From Actinomadura physcomitrii (GTDB lineage: Bacteria; Actinomycetota; Actinomycetes; Streptosporangiales; Streptosporangiaceae): a stretch of DNA of 64,000 nt. This document shows positions 49,683 to 58,065 of the stretch, piece by piece. The position numbers and the translations under genes are program-made. Positions within the stretch are counted from its first letter, which is position 1. Every line of letters starts with the position of its first letter. Below the pieces are notes generated by a model. That model was not told the DNA's origin and made no database searches. It saw nothing but the letters and a program-made list of their open reading frames with translations. The stretch spans positions 50,481 to 114,480 of the forward strand of contig NZ_WBMS02000024.1 of NCBI RefSeq assembly GCF_008923205.2, written 5' to 3'.

Positions 49683-50315
49683 TCAGTACCGGTTCGTCGC
49701 GGCGTCCACCGCGAGGTCCGCGTCGATCTCCTCGGCGGACAGGTGCTCGAGCCCCATGTGGTCCTTGGCAATCCGCCCGAGCGTGGGGAGGCTGCTGCGG
49801 TCCGGCCATGTGCCGGGATCCCACAGGGCCGACCGCAGGAACGCCTTCGCGCAGTGCATGTACAGCTCTTCGACGTCGACGAGCAGCGCCAGCCGCGGCC
49901 GCCTTCCCCGCACCGCCAGGTCGTCGAAGAACGGCGCGTCCGACACGAGCGTCGCCCGCCCGTTCACCCGCAGCGTCTCGTTCATCCCCGGCACGAGGAA
50001 CAGCAGCCCGACCCGGGGGTTGCGCAGCACGTTCCGGAAGCTGTCGGCCCGGTGGTTGCCGGGACGGTCGGCGAGCACCAGCCGGCGGGAGTCCAGCACC
50101 AGCACCGAGCCGGCGGGGTCGCCGCGCGGCGAGACGTCGCAGGCGCCCTGCTCGTCCGCGGTCGCCAGCAGCACGAACGGCGAGTGCGCGATGATCGTGC
50201 GCGCGTGCTCGTCGATCCGGCCGATGTCCTTGTCCCAGATGGGCCGCGGCGGGTCGGGGACGATCTCCCGCAGCTCGGCCTCGGTGGTCACCGTCCGGAT
50301 CTCAGAAGGGCGCAT
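49683..50315 (-). CDS. PPOX-type FMN-dependent flavoprotein (MSMEG_1061-like)
   Basis: A 210-residue split-barrel flavoprotein of the pyridoxamine-phosphate-oxidase superfamily, closest to the MSMEG_1061 subgroup of F420/FMN-binding proteins. It shows FVLLATADEQGACDVSPRG, LVLADRPGNHRADSFRNVL and an EELYMHCAKAF C-terminal segment. The substrate is unknown. The start lacks a Shine-Dalgarno element, and a -10 (TATATT) ends 6-7 nt before the ATG, suggesting leaderless translation. An iron-box-like site covers this promoter. Confidence 0.88.
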   Translation of the reverse strand: MRPSEIRTVTTEAELREIVPDPPRPIWDKDIGRIDEHARTIIAHSPFVLLATADEQGACDVSPRGDPAGSVLVLDSRRLVLADRPGNHRADSFRNVLRNPRVGLLFLVPGMNETLRVNGRATLVSDAPFFDDLAVRGRRPRLALLVDVEELYMHCAKAFLRSALWDPGTWPDRSSLPTLGRIAKDHMGLEHLSAEEIDADLAVDAATNRY

Positions 50316-50321
50316 CGGTCG

Positions 50322-50344
50322 AATATAAGGTAAGGCTCACCGAA
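50322..50344 (-). promoter_or_regulatory. iron-box-like (IdeR/DmdR) site over a leaderless promoter
   Basis: TAAGGTAAGGCTCACCGAA (50326-50344) matches the actinobacterial iron box TTAGGTTAGGCTAACCTAA at 15 of 19 positions. It overlaps a minus-strand -10 (TATATT, 50322-50327) that ends 6-7 nt before the flavoprotein ATG at 50315. Confidence 0.6.
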
Positions 50345-50498
50345 CATCCACGGTACGGCGTCCCAGCCGGAAGGGGACGACCGGGTGGCCGCCGGCGGTC
50401 GCCGCGGTGGTGAGGACGCGGCCGTCCGCCGGGCCAGGGGCGCGCAGGCCTTCGCCGAGCTCCCACGGGCCGGTGTTCTCCAGGACGGTCCAGGTCAT
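50337..50498 (-). pseudogene. SMP-30/gluconolactonase-like gene with internal deletion
   Basis: A 53-residue frame that starts as SMP-30 lactonases do (MTWTVLENTGPWELGEGLR) and ends with a segment (PADGRVLTTAATAGGHPVVP, then FRLGRRTVDVR) like the family C-terminus, with nothing between; normal members have about 280-300 residues. The body seems deleted in frame near 50440. It overlaps the kinase fragment by 4 nt (ATGA), so it was the next gene in that operon. Confidence 0.6.
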
Positions 50499-50940
50499 CG
50501 CAGCGCGGCTCCTTCCCGAAGGCCGATGAGGTCGAGTTCGTCGCGGCGGGGCAGGCCCTCCCAGTCGCCGCGGGTCAGCACCGCGAAGGCACCGACCGTG
50601 TGCGCGCGGCGCAGGCGTGCCTCGGCGTCCAGGCCGTCCAGCAGGCCGGACAGGTACCCGGCGACGAACGCGTCGCCCGCGCCGATCGAGTCGACGGGGT
50701 CGACGCGATGGGCGGGCACGGCGCGCGCGCCGTCCGCGGTGTACGAGCGGGCCTCGTCGCCGTTCTTGACGACGACCTCGGTGGCGCCGCCGTCCAGCAG
50801 CCGGGCGGCGGTGCGGTCCGGCGGGCCGTCGCCGAGCAGGGTCAGCTCGTCCGGGGACGCGATGACGACGTCGGCGCCGGCGGCGAGCGGGGCGAGCGCC
50901 TCGGCCGCCGCCTCCCGGCCCAGGCGCGGCGCGCCTCGGA
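50495..50940 (-). pseudogene. PfkB-type 2-keto-3-deoxygluconate kinase-like, C-terminal part
   Basis: The frame carries the C-terminal half of a PfkB kinase: ASPDELTLLGDGP, VVVKNGDEARSY and the catalytic DSIGAGDAFVAGYLSGLLDG. Homology starts at about PRLGREAAAEAL and runs upstream into the antisense of a FadR regulator at about 50940, so the N-terminal substrate domain and start are missing. The remains of an SMP-30 lactonase gene overlap its end, as in sugar-acid operons. Confidence 0.75.
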
Positions 50941-51503
50941 CCGCGCTGCGCGAGGCGCTCACGGTGCCGGCGGCGAAGGGCCTGGTCGCCTCGCGGCAGA
51001 AGCGCGGCACGTTCGTGCGCCCCCGCTCCGACTGGAGCCTGCTCGACCCCGACGTCATCCGCTGGCAGTTCGCCAACCGCGACGACCAGGCGTTCCTGCA
51101 GAACCTCGCCGAGGTGCGCGGCATCATCGAACCCCCGGCGGCCCGCTACGCCGCCCTGCGCCGCACCCCCGACGACCTCGCCGCCCTCGATGATGCCCTC
51201 GCCGCCATGAAGGCCGCCGACGGCGACCTGACCCGCGCCGTCCAGGCCGACCTCGACTTCCACCGCGCCCTGCTCACCGCGACCCACAACGAGCTGCTCG
51301 AGCGGATGGAGGTCGTGATCGAGGTCGGCCTCGCCGAGCGCGACCGCCTCGTGCACGGCGTGCGCCCCCACGACGACCCGGTCCCGAGCCACCGCGCCGT
51401 CCGCGACGCCGTCCGCGACGCCGACCCCGACCGCGCGGAGCGGGCGATGCACGACCTCCTCACGAAGGCCGCGCACGACCTCAACACCCTCACCACCGAC
51501 TGA
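50935..51503 (+). pseudogene. FadR-type GntR regulator, N-terminus missing
   Basis: The frame reads RTALREALTVPAAKGLVASR, then QKRGTFVRP, the second half of a GntR winged helix, then a complete FadR ligand domain (DVIRWQFANRD, FHRALLTATHNELLERM, SHRAVRDAVRDADPDRAERA). The first half of the DNA-binding domain and its start are absent; upstream sequence belongs to the antisense kinase fragment. The FadR protein was presumably divergent from, and controlled, the sugar-acid operon whose remains lie at 50337-50940. Confidence 0.75.
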
Positions 51504-51553
51504 CCCCGCCGCGACCAGGGCAGGCGTGCCCGTAAAACCTTCTCGCCGCGCTA

Positions 51554-51617
51554 TTGACCGATCGATCGGTCGATCGGTACCGTCGGCGGAAAGAGTTCGA
51601 TCGACCGATCGATCGAC
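51554..51617. promoter_or_regulatory. GATCGATC-type repeats upstream of a TetR gene
   Basis: GACCGATCGATCGGTC (51556-51571) is a perfect palindrome that starts inside a TTGACC -35-like hexamer (51554-51559). GACCGATCGATCG recurs at 51603-51615, 47 bp on. The two are 34-80 nt before the TetR start, a layout for cooperative autorepression. Confidence 0.6.
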
Positions 51618-51648
51618 AGACATCCGAGCGGCGCATCGAGGAGGCCGG

Positions 51649-52371
51649 ATGAGCGGGAACGCCGACGGAACGGCGCGGGGGCGGCGCGGCCGCCGGGCCG
51701 CGGACGACGCGCCCGCGAGCGTCCGGCTCTCGCAGGCGGCGCTGGAGCTGTTCTCGCGCAAAGGATTCCACGCGACCGGGATCCGCGAGATCGGCGCGGC
51801 AGCCGGCGTGAGCACCTCGATGCTCTACCACTACCTGAGCTCCAAGGACGAGGCGCTGACGGACCTCGTGCTCGAAGGGCTCAGCAGACACGGCCGGGCG
51901 CTGGAGAACGCCTGCGCGATCGTCGACCGCCCGGAGGAGCAGCTCGCCGCCCTGATCGGCGTGCACATCATCATCCCCGTCAAGCACCCGCAGATGGGCC
52001 AGTTGCTGCAGCAGGAACTGCATGCGCGCGACTGGTCCGACCATCCGGCGATCAGCCGTCAGCGCGCGCACACGAACCGGCTGTGGACCGGTGTCCTGAC
52101 CCGCGGCCGGGCAGAGGGCGTGTTCGACTTCGGGTCGGCGTCGCTGGCGCGCATCGCGCTGATGCGCTCCACCACGCTGGTGACCCAGTGGTACAAGGAC
52201 GGCGGCTCGCTCGGCCTGGACGCGGTCGCCGCCCAGTTCGCCGACCTGGCCCTCGGGACCGTCCGCGCCCACCGGGACGGCCGGCCGCTGCGCTTCGACG
52301 ACCTCGAGGCCCCGTCCGTCGCCCGGCTCGTCGAGGTGGTCGAGGACGCCCACCGCGACGTGTGGTGGTGA
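51649..52371 (+). CDS. TetR-family regulator
   Basis: A 240-residue repressor with an Arg-rich N-terminus and the HTH IREIGAAAGVSTSMLYHYLS, then SKDEALTDLVLEG. The ATG at 51649 follows GAGGAGG; a longer start at 51526 would cover the repeated operator region. It is 189 nt upstream of the branched-chain-type ABC operon in the same direction and probably controls it. The ligand would be a clue to the operon's substrate. Confidence 0.88.
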   Translation: MSGNADGTARGRRGRRAADDAPASVRLSQAALELFSRKGFHATGIREIGAAAGVSTSMLYHYLSSKDEALTDLVLEGLSRHGRALENACAIVDRPEEQLAALIGVHIIIPVKHPQMGQLLQQELHARDWSDHPAISRQRAHTNRLWTGVLTRGRAEGVFDFGSASLARIALMRSTTLVTQWYKDGGSLGLDAVAAQFADLALGTVRAHRDGRPLRFDDLEAPSVARLVEVVEDAHRDVWW

Positions 52372-52560
52372 CCCCCGTCCATCACCTGCATCACTGATCA
52401 CACGCGCCACCTATCACCCGCACCACGACGCGGCGCACCGTGCGCTTGCGCCGTCCTGCCCGCATGCCGGGACGGCGGTGACGTCCGCGGCCTTGCACCA
52501 CCCCACCCCACGCACTCCTTCGCGCCCTGCGCGGCGTCGTGTCACCAAGGAGGTGCCCGG

Positions 52561-53775
52561 ATGTTCGCCAACACCGGGAGAAGCCGTCCATCCACCCCCG
52601 CCCGTCCATCGAGGGTCCGCGCGCGGACCCTCGGCGCGGCCATCGCGGCCCTGCTGCTTCCGCTCTCCGCGTGCGGGACGAGCGAGGCCGGCGGCGACGA
52701 CTCGACCATCAAGATCGGCTACATCGCCCCGCTGTCGGGGACCGCCGCGCTGTACGCGGGCGGCTTCACCGGCGGCGTCGAGAGCGCCGCCAAGGTGCAC
52801 GAGAAGGCCGGCGGCCGCAAGATCGTCCTGAAGAAGGGCGACGACGCCAGCGACCCGGCCACCTCGACGCAGGTGTGCCAGCGCTTCGTCAACCAGGACC
52901 ACGTGGACCTGATCGTGGCGGGGCAGCCCGCCGCCAACGCCCAGGCGTGCCGGGCCGTCGCCGCCGCCCGGAAGATCCCGTACGTCTCGTTCGCCACCGG
53001 CGCGGCCGAGTTCTGCTTCCCGAACATGTGGAACTACGGCCCCTCGCCCAAGCAGGCGGCGCTGCCGCTCATCCGGTACCTGCTCGCGCACGGGTCGAAG
53101 CGGTTCTACCTGATGGGCACCGACTCGGCCTCGCCGAAGGCGACCTTCGCCATCGTGAAGTCGCAGGTCGAGGCCGCCGGCGGCACGGTCGTCGGGACCG
53201 GGTACGAGCCGCTCGGCACCTCGGACTTCTCGCCGGACATCGCCAAGATCGTCTCGTCCGGCGCCGACACCGTGTTCAGCGCCGTCGTCGCGGGCGACAA
53301 CATCACCTACCACAAGCAGTTCGCCGCGAACGCGGGCACGAAGAAGCTGATCCAGGGCGACATGCAGATGGTCACCAAGACCGCCCGGGCGCTGGGCTCC
53401 GCGGCGGCGGGCGTGGTCTACGCCGGCCCCTACGACCCGTCCGCGCGGAACGCCGCCAACACCGCCTACGTCGCGGCGCTCAAGGCGGCGGCTCCGAAGG
53501 TGAACCCGGGCGACGCCATCCTCAGCTACCAGGGCATGACGCTGGTCGGCAAGGCGCTCGACGGCCTGCCCAAGGGCACGAAGCCGACGTCGGCGGCCAT
53601 CGGGAAGGCGCTGTCGTCGGCGAGCACGGACACGCCGAGCGGCACCCTCACCGCCGCCGCGAACCGCTACGTGACGATGCCGATGCGGATCTGGAAGGTC
53701 GGCGCGGACGGCACCGCCTCGTCGGTGCTGCAGACCGTGCCGTCCGCCGACCCGTCCGTCGGGTGCCGGCAGTGA
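52561..53775 (+). CDS. branched-chain amide-type ABC substrate-binding lipoprotein (LivK-like)
   Basis: A 404-residue extracellular binding protein of the Leu/Ile/Val-urea type. A basic N-terminus and lipobox (LSACG, C38) make it a lipoprotein. The mature part begins IKIGYIAPLSGTAALYAGGF and has the AGQPAANAQACRAVAAAR second fold. AAGGAGG lies 9 nt before the ATG. It is the first gene of a long operon running to 63703; the ligand is not predictable but may be an amide or acid. Confidence 0.92.
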   Translation: MFANTGRSRPSTPARPSRVRARTLGAAIAALLLPLSACGTSEAGGDDSTIKIGYIAPLSGTAALYAGGFTGGVESAAKVHEKAGGRKIVLKKGDDASDPATSTQVCQRFVNQDHVDLIVAGQPAANAQACRAVAAARKIPYVSFATGAAEFCFPNMWNYGPSPKQAALPLIRYLLAHGSKRFYLMGTDSASPKATFAIVKSQVEAAGGTVVGTGYEPLGTSDFSPDIAKIVSSGADTVFSAVVAGDNITYHKQFAANAGTKKLIQGDMQMVTKTARALGSAAAGVVYAGPYDPSARNAANTAYVAALKAAAPKVNPGDAILSYQGMTLVGKALDGLPKGTKPTSAAIGKALSSASTDTPSGTLTAAANRYVTMPMRIWKVGADGTASSVLQTVPSADPSVGCRQ

Positions 53776-53791
53776 GCGGGCGGGAGCCGCG

Positions 53792-54643
53792 ATGACCGTC
53801 CTCATCAGCATGGTCAACGCGAGCGCGACCACGCTGCTCGTCGTGATGGGGCTGGCGATCGTGCTGGGCCTGATGCACATCGTCAACCTCGCCCAGACCG
53901 GCTTCATGGCCGTCGGCGTCTACACCGGACTGGAAATCGGGCCGCGGCTCGGCTTCTGGACGGGCGCGCTCGCCGCCGCCGTGCTCGCCGGGCTCATCGG
54001 CGCCGCCGCCGAGACGCTGCTGCTGCGCCGCGTTCGGGAGCGGATGCTGGAGACGATGCTCGCCACCTGGGGCCTGTCGCTGATCCTGACCCAGCTCATC
54101 ACGCTGCGGTACGGCCCGGACAGCCGCGTCATGGCCACCCCGCTGCACGGCTCGTTCCACCTGTTCGGCACCACCTGGCAGAAGTACCGGGTGCTGCTCG
54201 TGGTCGCCGCGATCCTGCTGGTCGTCGCGATGTGGGCGCTGACCCGGTTCACCCGGGTCGGGCTGCGGGTGCGGATGTGCATGGCCGACCCGGACCTCGC
54301 CGAGGACAGCGGCATCAACACGCTGCTGGTCCGGCAGGCGACGTTCGTGCTCGGCTGCGCGCTCGCCGGGTTCGTCGGCGTCCTGCTCGGCCCGATCTCC
54401 GGGATCGACCCGAACTTCGCCGGCAACCTGCTCATCCCCGCCTTCCTCGCGGTGATGATGTCCGGCCGGACGCTGCACGGCCTGGTCATCTCCGGTATCG
54501 CGCTGGCGGTCGTGCAGGTCGGGTTCGCCTACTGGTCCAAGCCCGCGTACGCGACCGTCGCGGTCATCGCGGTGGCCGTGGTCGTGCTCGGCGTCCTGCC
54601 GGACGGCATCGACCTGCGGCGTTTCAGGAGGGCCCATGTCTAG
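53792..54643 (+). CDS. branched-chain-type ABC permease (LivH-like)
   Basis: A 283-residue inner-membrane permease with about eight hydrophobic segments. The start VLISMVNASATTLLVVMGLA and GLRVRMCMADPDLAEDSGIN (the conserved cytoplasmic loop) identify the LivH family. It follows the binding protein by 16 nt and overlaps the next gene by 8 nt. Confidence 0.92.
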   Translation: MTVLISMVNASATTLLVVMGLAIVLGLMHIVNLAQTGFMAVGVYTGLEIGPRLGFWTGALAAAVLAGLIGAAAETLLLRRVRERMLETMLATWGLSLILTQLITLRYGPDSRVMATPLHGSFHLFGTTWQKYRVLLVVAAILLVVAMWALTRFTRVGLRVRMCMADPDLAEDSGINTLLVRQATFVLGCALAGFVGVLLGPISGIDPNFAGNLLIPAFLAVMMSGRTLHGLVISGIALAVVQVGFAYWSKPAYATVAVIAVAVVVLGVLPDGIDLRRFRRAHV

Positions 54644-56423
54644 GCCGGTCGTCGTCGCGACGGCGGCGGCAGCCGTGGTCGTGCTGGTCGCGCCGTACCT
54701 CACCGGCACCTACTACCAGCAGCTCCTCGCGCAGGCGTTCCTCTACGCGATCGTCGCGGTGAGCCTGGACTTCGTGTGGGGCTACGCCGGTGTCCCCGAC
54801 CTCGGGCACGCCCTCTGGTTCGGCATCGGCGCCCTGTCGGTCGGCCACGCCACCACGGTGCTGTCCGACGTCGGGCTGGTCGAGGAGGTGCACGGCTCGT
54901 TCGGACGCTACGCCCTCGGCACGGTGGCCGGCGTCGTCATCGCGACCGCCCTGGCCGCGATCGTCGCGCGGCTGTGCCTGTCGTCGCGCCGCACCAACGA
55001 CTTCTACATCGTCGTGGTGACGCTCGCGCTGGCCACGGCCGCCGTCACCGTCTACGACCAGACGCCGGCGCTCGGCGGCGGTGAGAACGGGCTGTTCGGC
55101 TTCAACCTGCAGAACGTCACGCCGCTCGGCTGGTACTACATCACCGCCGCGCTGCTGGCGGTGACCGTCGCGGTCGCGCTGGTGGTGGTGCGCAGCGACT
55201 TCGGGCTGCTGATGCGGGCCGTCCGCGACAACGCGCCGCGGGCCCGCTACCTCGGCTACAACGACGTCAACGTCAAGATCGGCGTGTTCACCGCGGGCGC
55301 CGCCGTGACCGCGCTCGCCGGGGCGGTGTTCGCGATGATGACCGGCGTCGCCAACGACGGCCAGTTCAGCTTCACGCTCGCCACCTCGATGCTGGTGTGG
55401 GTCGCCGTCGGCGGCCGGGCCACCATCGTCGGCCCGATGGTCGGCGCGATCGTGATGAGCCTCGCCGGCGCCAAGCTGAACGAGCACTTCCCCGCGCAGT
55501 GGACGATCATCGAGGGCGCGCTGCTGATCGCCGTCGTGGTGTTCGTCCCCGGCGGGCTCATCGGCCCGCTCGTCCGGCTCGCCGGGCGGCTGCTCGCGCG
55601 CCGGTACCCGCCGCGCGGCCGTACCGTCACCGCCGCCGCGGCGGCCCGGCCCACCGGGGATTCCGGCGGCGGACGGCCGGTGATCCGCATCCGCGACCTG
55701 GTGTTCGGCTACGGGTCGCTGCGGGTGCTGGACGGCGTCACCCTCGACGTCGTCGCCGGGGAGCTGCTGTGCGTCGTCGGCCCCAACGGCGCCGGGAAGT
55801 CCACGCTGACCAGCGTCATCACCGACCGGCGGCTGCGAGCCCAAGGCGAGGTCGAGTACCTGCTGCAGGGCCATCGCCTCGGCGCCCGCCCCGCGGCGCA
55901 CGAGATCGCCCGCGCGGGCGTCGGGCGCAAGTTCCAGATCCCGTCGGTGTTCGCCAGCCTCACCGTCGCCGAGGCGCTGCTGCTCGCCGGCCGGCGCGGC
56001 GCGCCGCCCTCGCCGTGGCGGCGCAGCACGTCCGTCGAGGTGGCCCCGGCGGTGGTCGACATCGTGCGGATCGCCGGGCTGGACGGGCGGGCCGACACCC
56101 TCTCGTCCGACCTCTCGCACGGCCTGCGGCAGGGCCTGGAGGTGGCGATGACCGTCGCGGCGCGGCCCCGCGTGATCATCCTGGACGAGCCCACCGCCGG
56201 CCTGACCGCCCACGAGCGCCACGACATCGGCCGGGTGCTGGAGCACCTGCGCGACATCGGGATCGCGGTGGTGCTCATCGAGCACGACCTCGACTTCGTC
56301 GTCCGCGTCTCCGACCGCGTCGTCGTGCTGCACGGCGGCCGCGTCATCGAGGACGGCCCGCCGGAGACCGTCCGCGGCTCGGAGGTCGTCCGCAGCGCCT
56401 ACCTCGGCACGGCGGTCCGATGA
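54636..56423 (+). CDS. ABC permease-ATPase fusion (LivM-LivG)
   Basis: A 595-residue two-domain protein. Residues 1-330 are a LivM-like permease (VSLDFVWGYAGVPDLGHALW, FGLLMRAVRDNAPRARYLG). After a short linker, residues of about 345-595 form a LivG-like ATPase with Walker A GPNGAGKST near 383-391, Q-loop, the signature LSHGLRQGLE and Walker B VIILDEPTAGLT. The signature is close to that of urea transporters (LSHG). The fusion is less common than separate genes. Confidence 0.92.
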   Translation: MSRPVVVATAAAAVVVLVAPYLTGTYYQQLLAQAFLYAIVAVSLDFVWGYAGVPDLGHALWFGIGALSVGHATTVLSDVGLVEEVHGSFGRYALGTVAGVVIATALAAIVARLCLSSRRTNDFYIVVVTLALATAAVTVYDQTPALGGGENGLFGFNLQNVTPLGWYYITAALLAVTVAVALVVVRSDFGLLMRAVRDNAPRARYLGYNDVNVKIGVFTAGAAVTALAGAVFAMMTGVANDGQFSFTLATSMLVWVAVGGRATIVGPMVGAIVMSLAGAKLNEHFPAQWTIIEGALLIAVVVFVPGGLIGPLVRLAGRLLARRYPPRGRTVTAAAAARPTGDSGGGRPVIRIRDLVFGYGSLRVLDGVTLDVVAGELLCVVGPNGAGKSTLTSVITDRRLRAQGEVEYLLQGHRLGARPAAHEIARAGVGRKFQIPSVFASLTVAEALLLAGRRGAPPSPWRRSTSVEVAPAVVDIVRIAGLDGRADTLSSDLSHGLRQGLEVAMTVAARPRVIILDEPTAGLTAHERHDIGRVLEHLRDIGIAVVLIEHDLDFVVRVSDRVVVLHGGRVIEDGPPETVRGSEVVRSAYLGTAVR

Positions 56424-57163
56424 GCGCGGACACCACAAGCGCGGGCACCACGAGGACCCTCGACCTGCGCGTGCGGGACCTCGACGCCGGGTACGGCGCC
56501 GCGACCGTCATCCAGGGCGTGTCGTTCGACGTCGCCCCCGGCGAGGCGCTCGCGGTCGTCGGCCGCAACGGCATGGGCAAGACGACGCTGCTCAAGGCGA
56601 TCATGGGCCATGCCGCGCGGACGGCCGGCGCGGTCCGCGTCGGGGGCGCCGACGTCACCGGCCGCGCCCCGCACCGGATCGTGCGGCTCGGCGTCGGCTA
56701 CGCCGCCCAGGAGGGCAACCTGTTCGCCGACCTGACCGTCGCGGAGAACCTCCAGGCGGCCACGATGCACGCGCGGCGCGGCCGCACGGCGGAGCGCCGC
56801 GAGGAGGTGCTCGCCTACTTCCCGGTGCTGAAGCAGCGGCTCTGGCAGACCGCCGGCACGCTGTCCGGCGGCGAGCAGAAGATGCTCGTGCTCGCCCTGG
56901 CGCTGCTCCGCGAACCGCGGCTGCTGATCATCGACGAGATCAGCGACGGGCTGCAGCCCAGCGTCGTCGACACGGTCGGCGACGTGCTGCGCGCCGAACG
57001 GGAGCGGCGGGGGACGTCCCTGCTCATGGCGGAGCAGAACGTCGACCTCAGCCTGCGGGTCGCCGACCGCGTGGCCGTCCTCAAGCTCGGGCGGATCGTG
57101 TCGACGGTCGGCAGCACCGACGCGGGCGTCCGCGACCGGCTGATGAAGGAGCTGGCGCCGTGA
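56420..57163 (+). CDS. branched-chain-type ABC ATPase (LivF-like)
   Basis: A 247-residue ATPase with Walker A GRNGMGKTT, the signature TLSGGEQKMLVLALALLREP, and Walker B LLIIDEISDGLQP. It completes a LivKHMGF set in which LivM and LivG are fused. It overlaps its neighbours by 4 nt on each side. Both ATPases are urea/UrtDE-like, so the carried compound may be an amide. Confidence 0.92.
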   Translation: MSADTTSAGTTRTLDLRVRDLDAGYGAATVIQGVSFDVAPGEALAVVGRNGMGKTTLLKAIMGHAARTAGAVRVGGADVTGRAPHRIVRLGVGYAAQEGNLFADLTVAENLQAATMHARRGRTAERREEVLAYFPVLKQRLWQTAGTLSGGEQKMLVLALALLREPRLLIIDEISDGLQPSVVDTVGDVLRAERERRGTSLLMAEQNVDLSLRVADRVAVLKLGRIVSTVGSTDAGVRDRLMKELAP

Positions 57164-58065
57164 CCCGCGGCGCGATGCCGGCGGACGAGGGCACGGTGCC
57201 GGTGGACGGCGCGGACCTGCGCTGGGCGCGGCTCGGGGACGGGGCGCGGACGGTCATCGCGGCGCACCAGGGTCCGGGCGGGCCGTCCCGCCCGCCGTGG
57301 CTGCGGCTGCTCGCCGAGACGCCGGGGGTGAACGTGCTGTCCCTGGAGCTGCGCGGGACCGACGGCGCGCCGCACGAGGACCTCGGCGACGGTTGGTACC
57401 CGCGGTGGGCGCTGGACGTCGCCCGCGCGGCCGAGGCCCTCAGCGAGGCGGACTACGTCTACGCCGGGGCGTCGCACGGCGCGGTCGTCGGCTGGCACCT
57501 GGCGCTCGACCGCCCGCCGGGCCTGCGCGCGCTGGTCTCGGTCGTCGGCGCGCCGCACGGCCGTGACGGCGGGCCCGCGGCGGCGTCCGGCTGGGAGCGG
57601 CGGAAGGCCGCGGCCCGCGACCGGCGGCTGGCCGAGGAGGTCTTCGCGTCGATGCGGCCGCCCACGTCCGACCCGGTGCGGCTGCGGCGGCGCGCCGAAG
57701 CCCGCGAGTCCTACCTCAAGGGCCTCGACGCGCTCGACCCGGGGGCTCTGCCGCGGGTGGGCATCGCGCTCCCGCACCTGCGCACCGATGCCGAGGTCGC
57801 CGACACGCTGAGAACCATCGACGTCCCCGTCCTGGTCACAGGCGGAATCCAGGATCGGCTCTGCCGGCCCGAGGACAACCTGCGCGCGGCCGCCGCCGTC
57901 CCCGGCGCCCGCCTCGTCCTGTTCCAGGACCACGGCCACACCACGCTCCTGGACGAGGAGCCGGAGCCGCTGATCGAGCAGATCCGGCTGTTCCTCGCCC
58001 GCATCGGACCGCAGCCGACGCCGGAGGACCGGCGCGGCGATGAGGAGGGCTCCCCATGCCTTTGA
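57160..58065 (+). CDS. alpha/beta hydrolase
   Basis: A 301-residue serine hydrolase. The nucleophile elbow is GASHG (S105), followed by DRPPGLRALVSVVGAPHG; the late Asp (VTGGIQDRLCRPED) and His (FQDHGHTTLLDE) complete a plausible triad. It is paralogous to the next gene. No signal peptide is visible, so it acts inside the cell, probably on an imported ester, amide or lactone. The GTG start overlaps the LivF stop. Confidence 0.9.
   Translation: MTRGAMPADEGTVPVDGADLRWARLGDGARTVIAAHQGPGGPSRPPWLRLLAETPGVNVLSLELRGTDGAPHEDLGDGWYPRWALDVARAAEALSEADYVYAGASHGAVVGWHLALDRPPGLRALVSVVGAPHGRDGGPAAASGWERRKAAARDRRLAEEVFASMRPPTSDPVRLRRRAEARESYLKGLDALDPGALPRVGIALPHLRTDAEVADTLRTIDVPVLVTGGIQDRLCRPEDNLRAAAAVPGARLVLFQDHGHTTLLDEEPEPLIEQIRLFLARIGPQPTPEDRRGDEEGSPCL

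Noticed and set aside
38456..51503. Insertion sequence or phage at the cut junctions
   Set aside because: I found no transposase, integrase, terminal inverted repeats or target duplications at any junction.
51556..51617. GATCGATC repeats as a CRISPR or VNTR
   Set aside because: Only two copies, without spacers of similar length; they fit a regulator-binding site.
52372..52560. Repeated ATCAC/TCAC words before the LivK-like gene as an operator array
   Set aside because: Irregular spacing and no dyad; such words are expected by chance in this composition.
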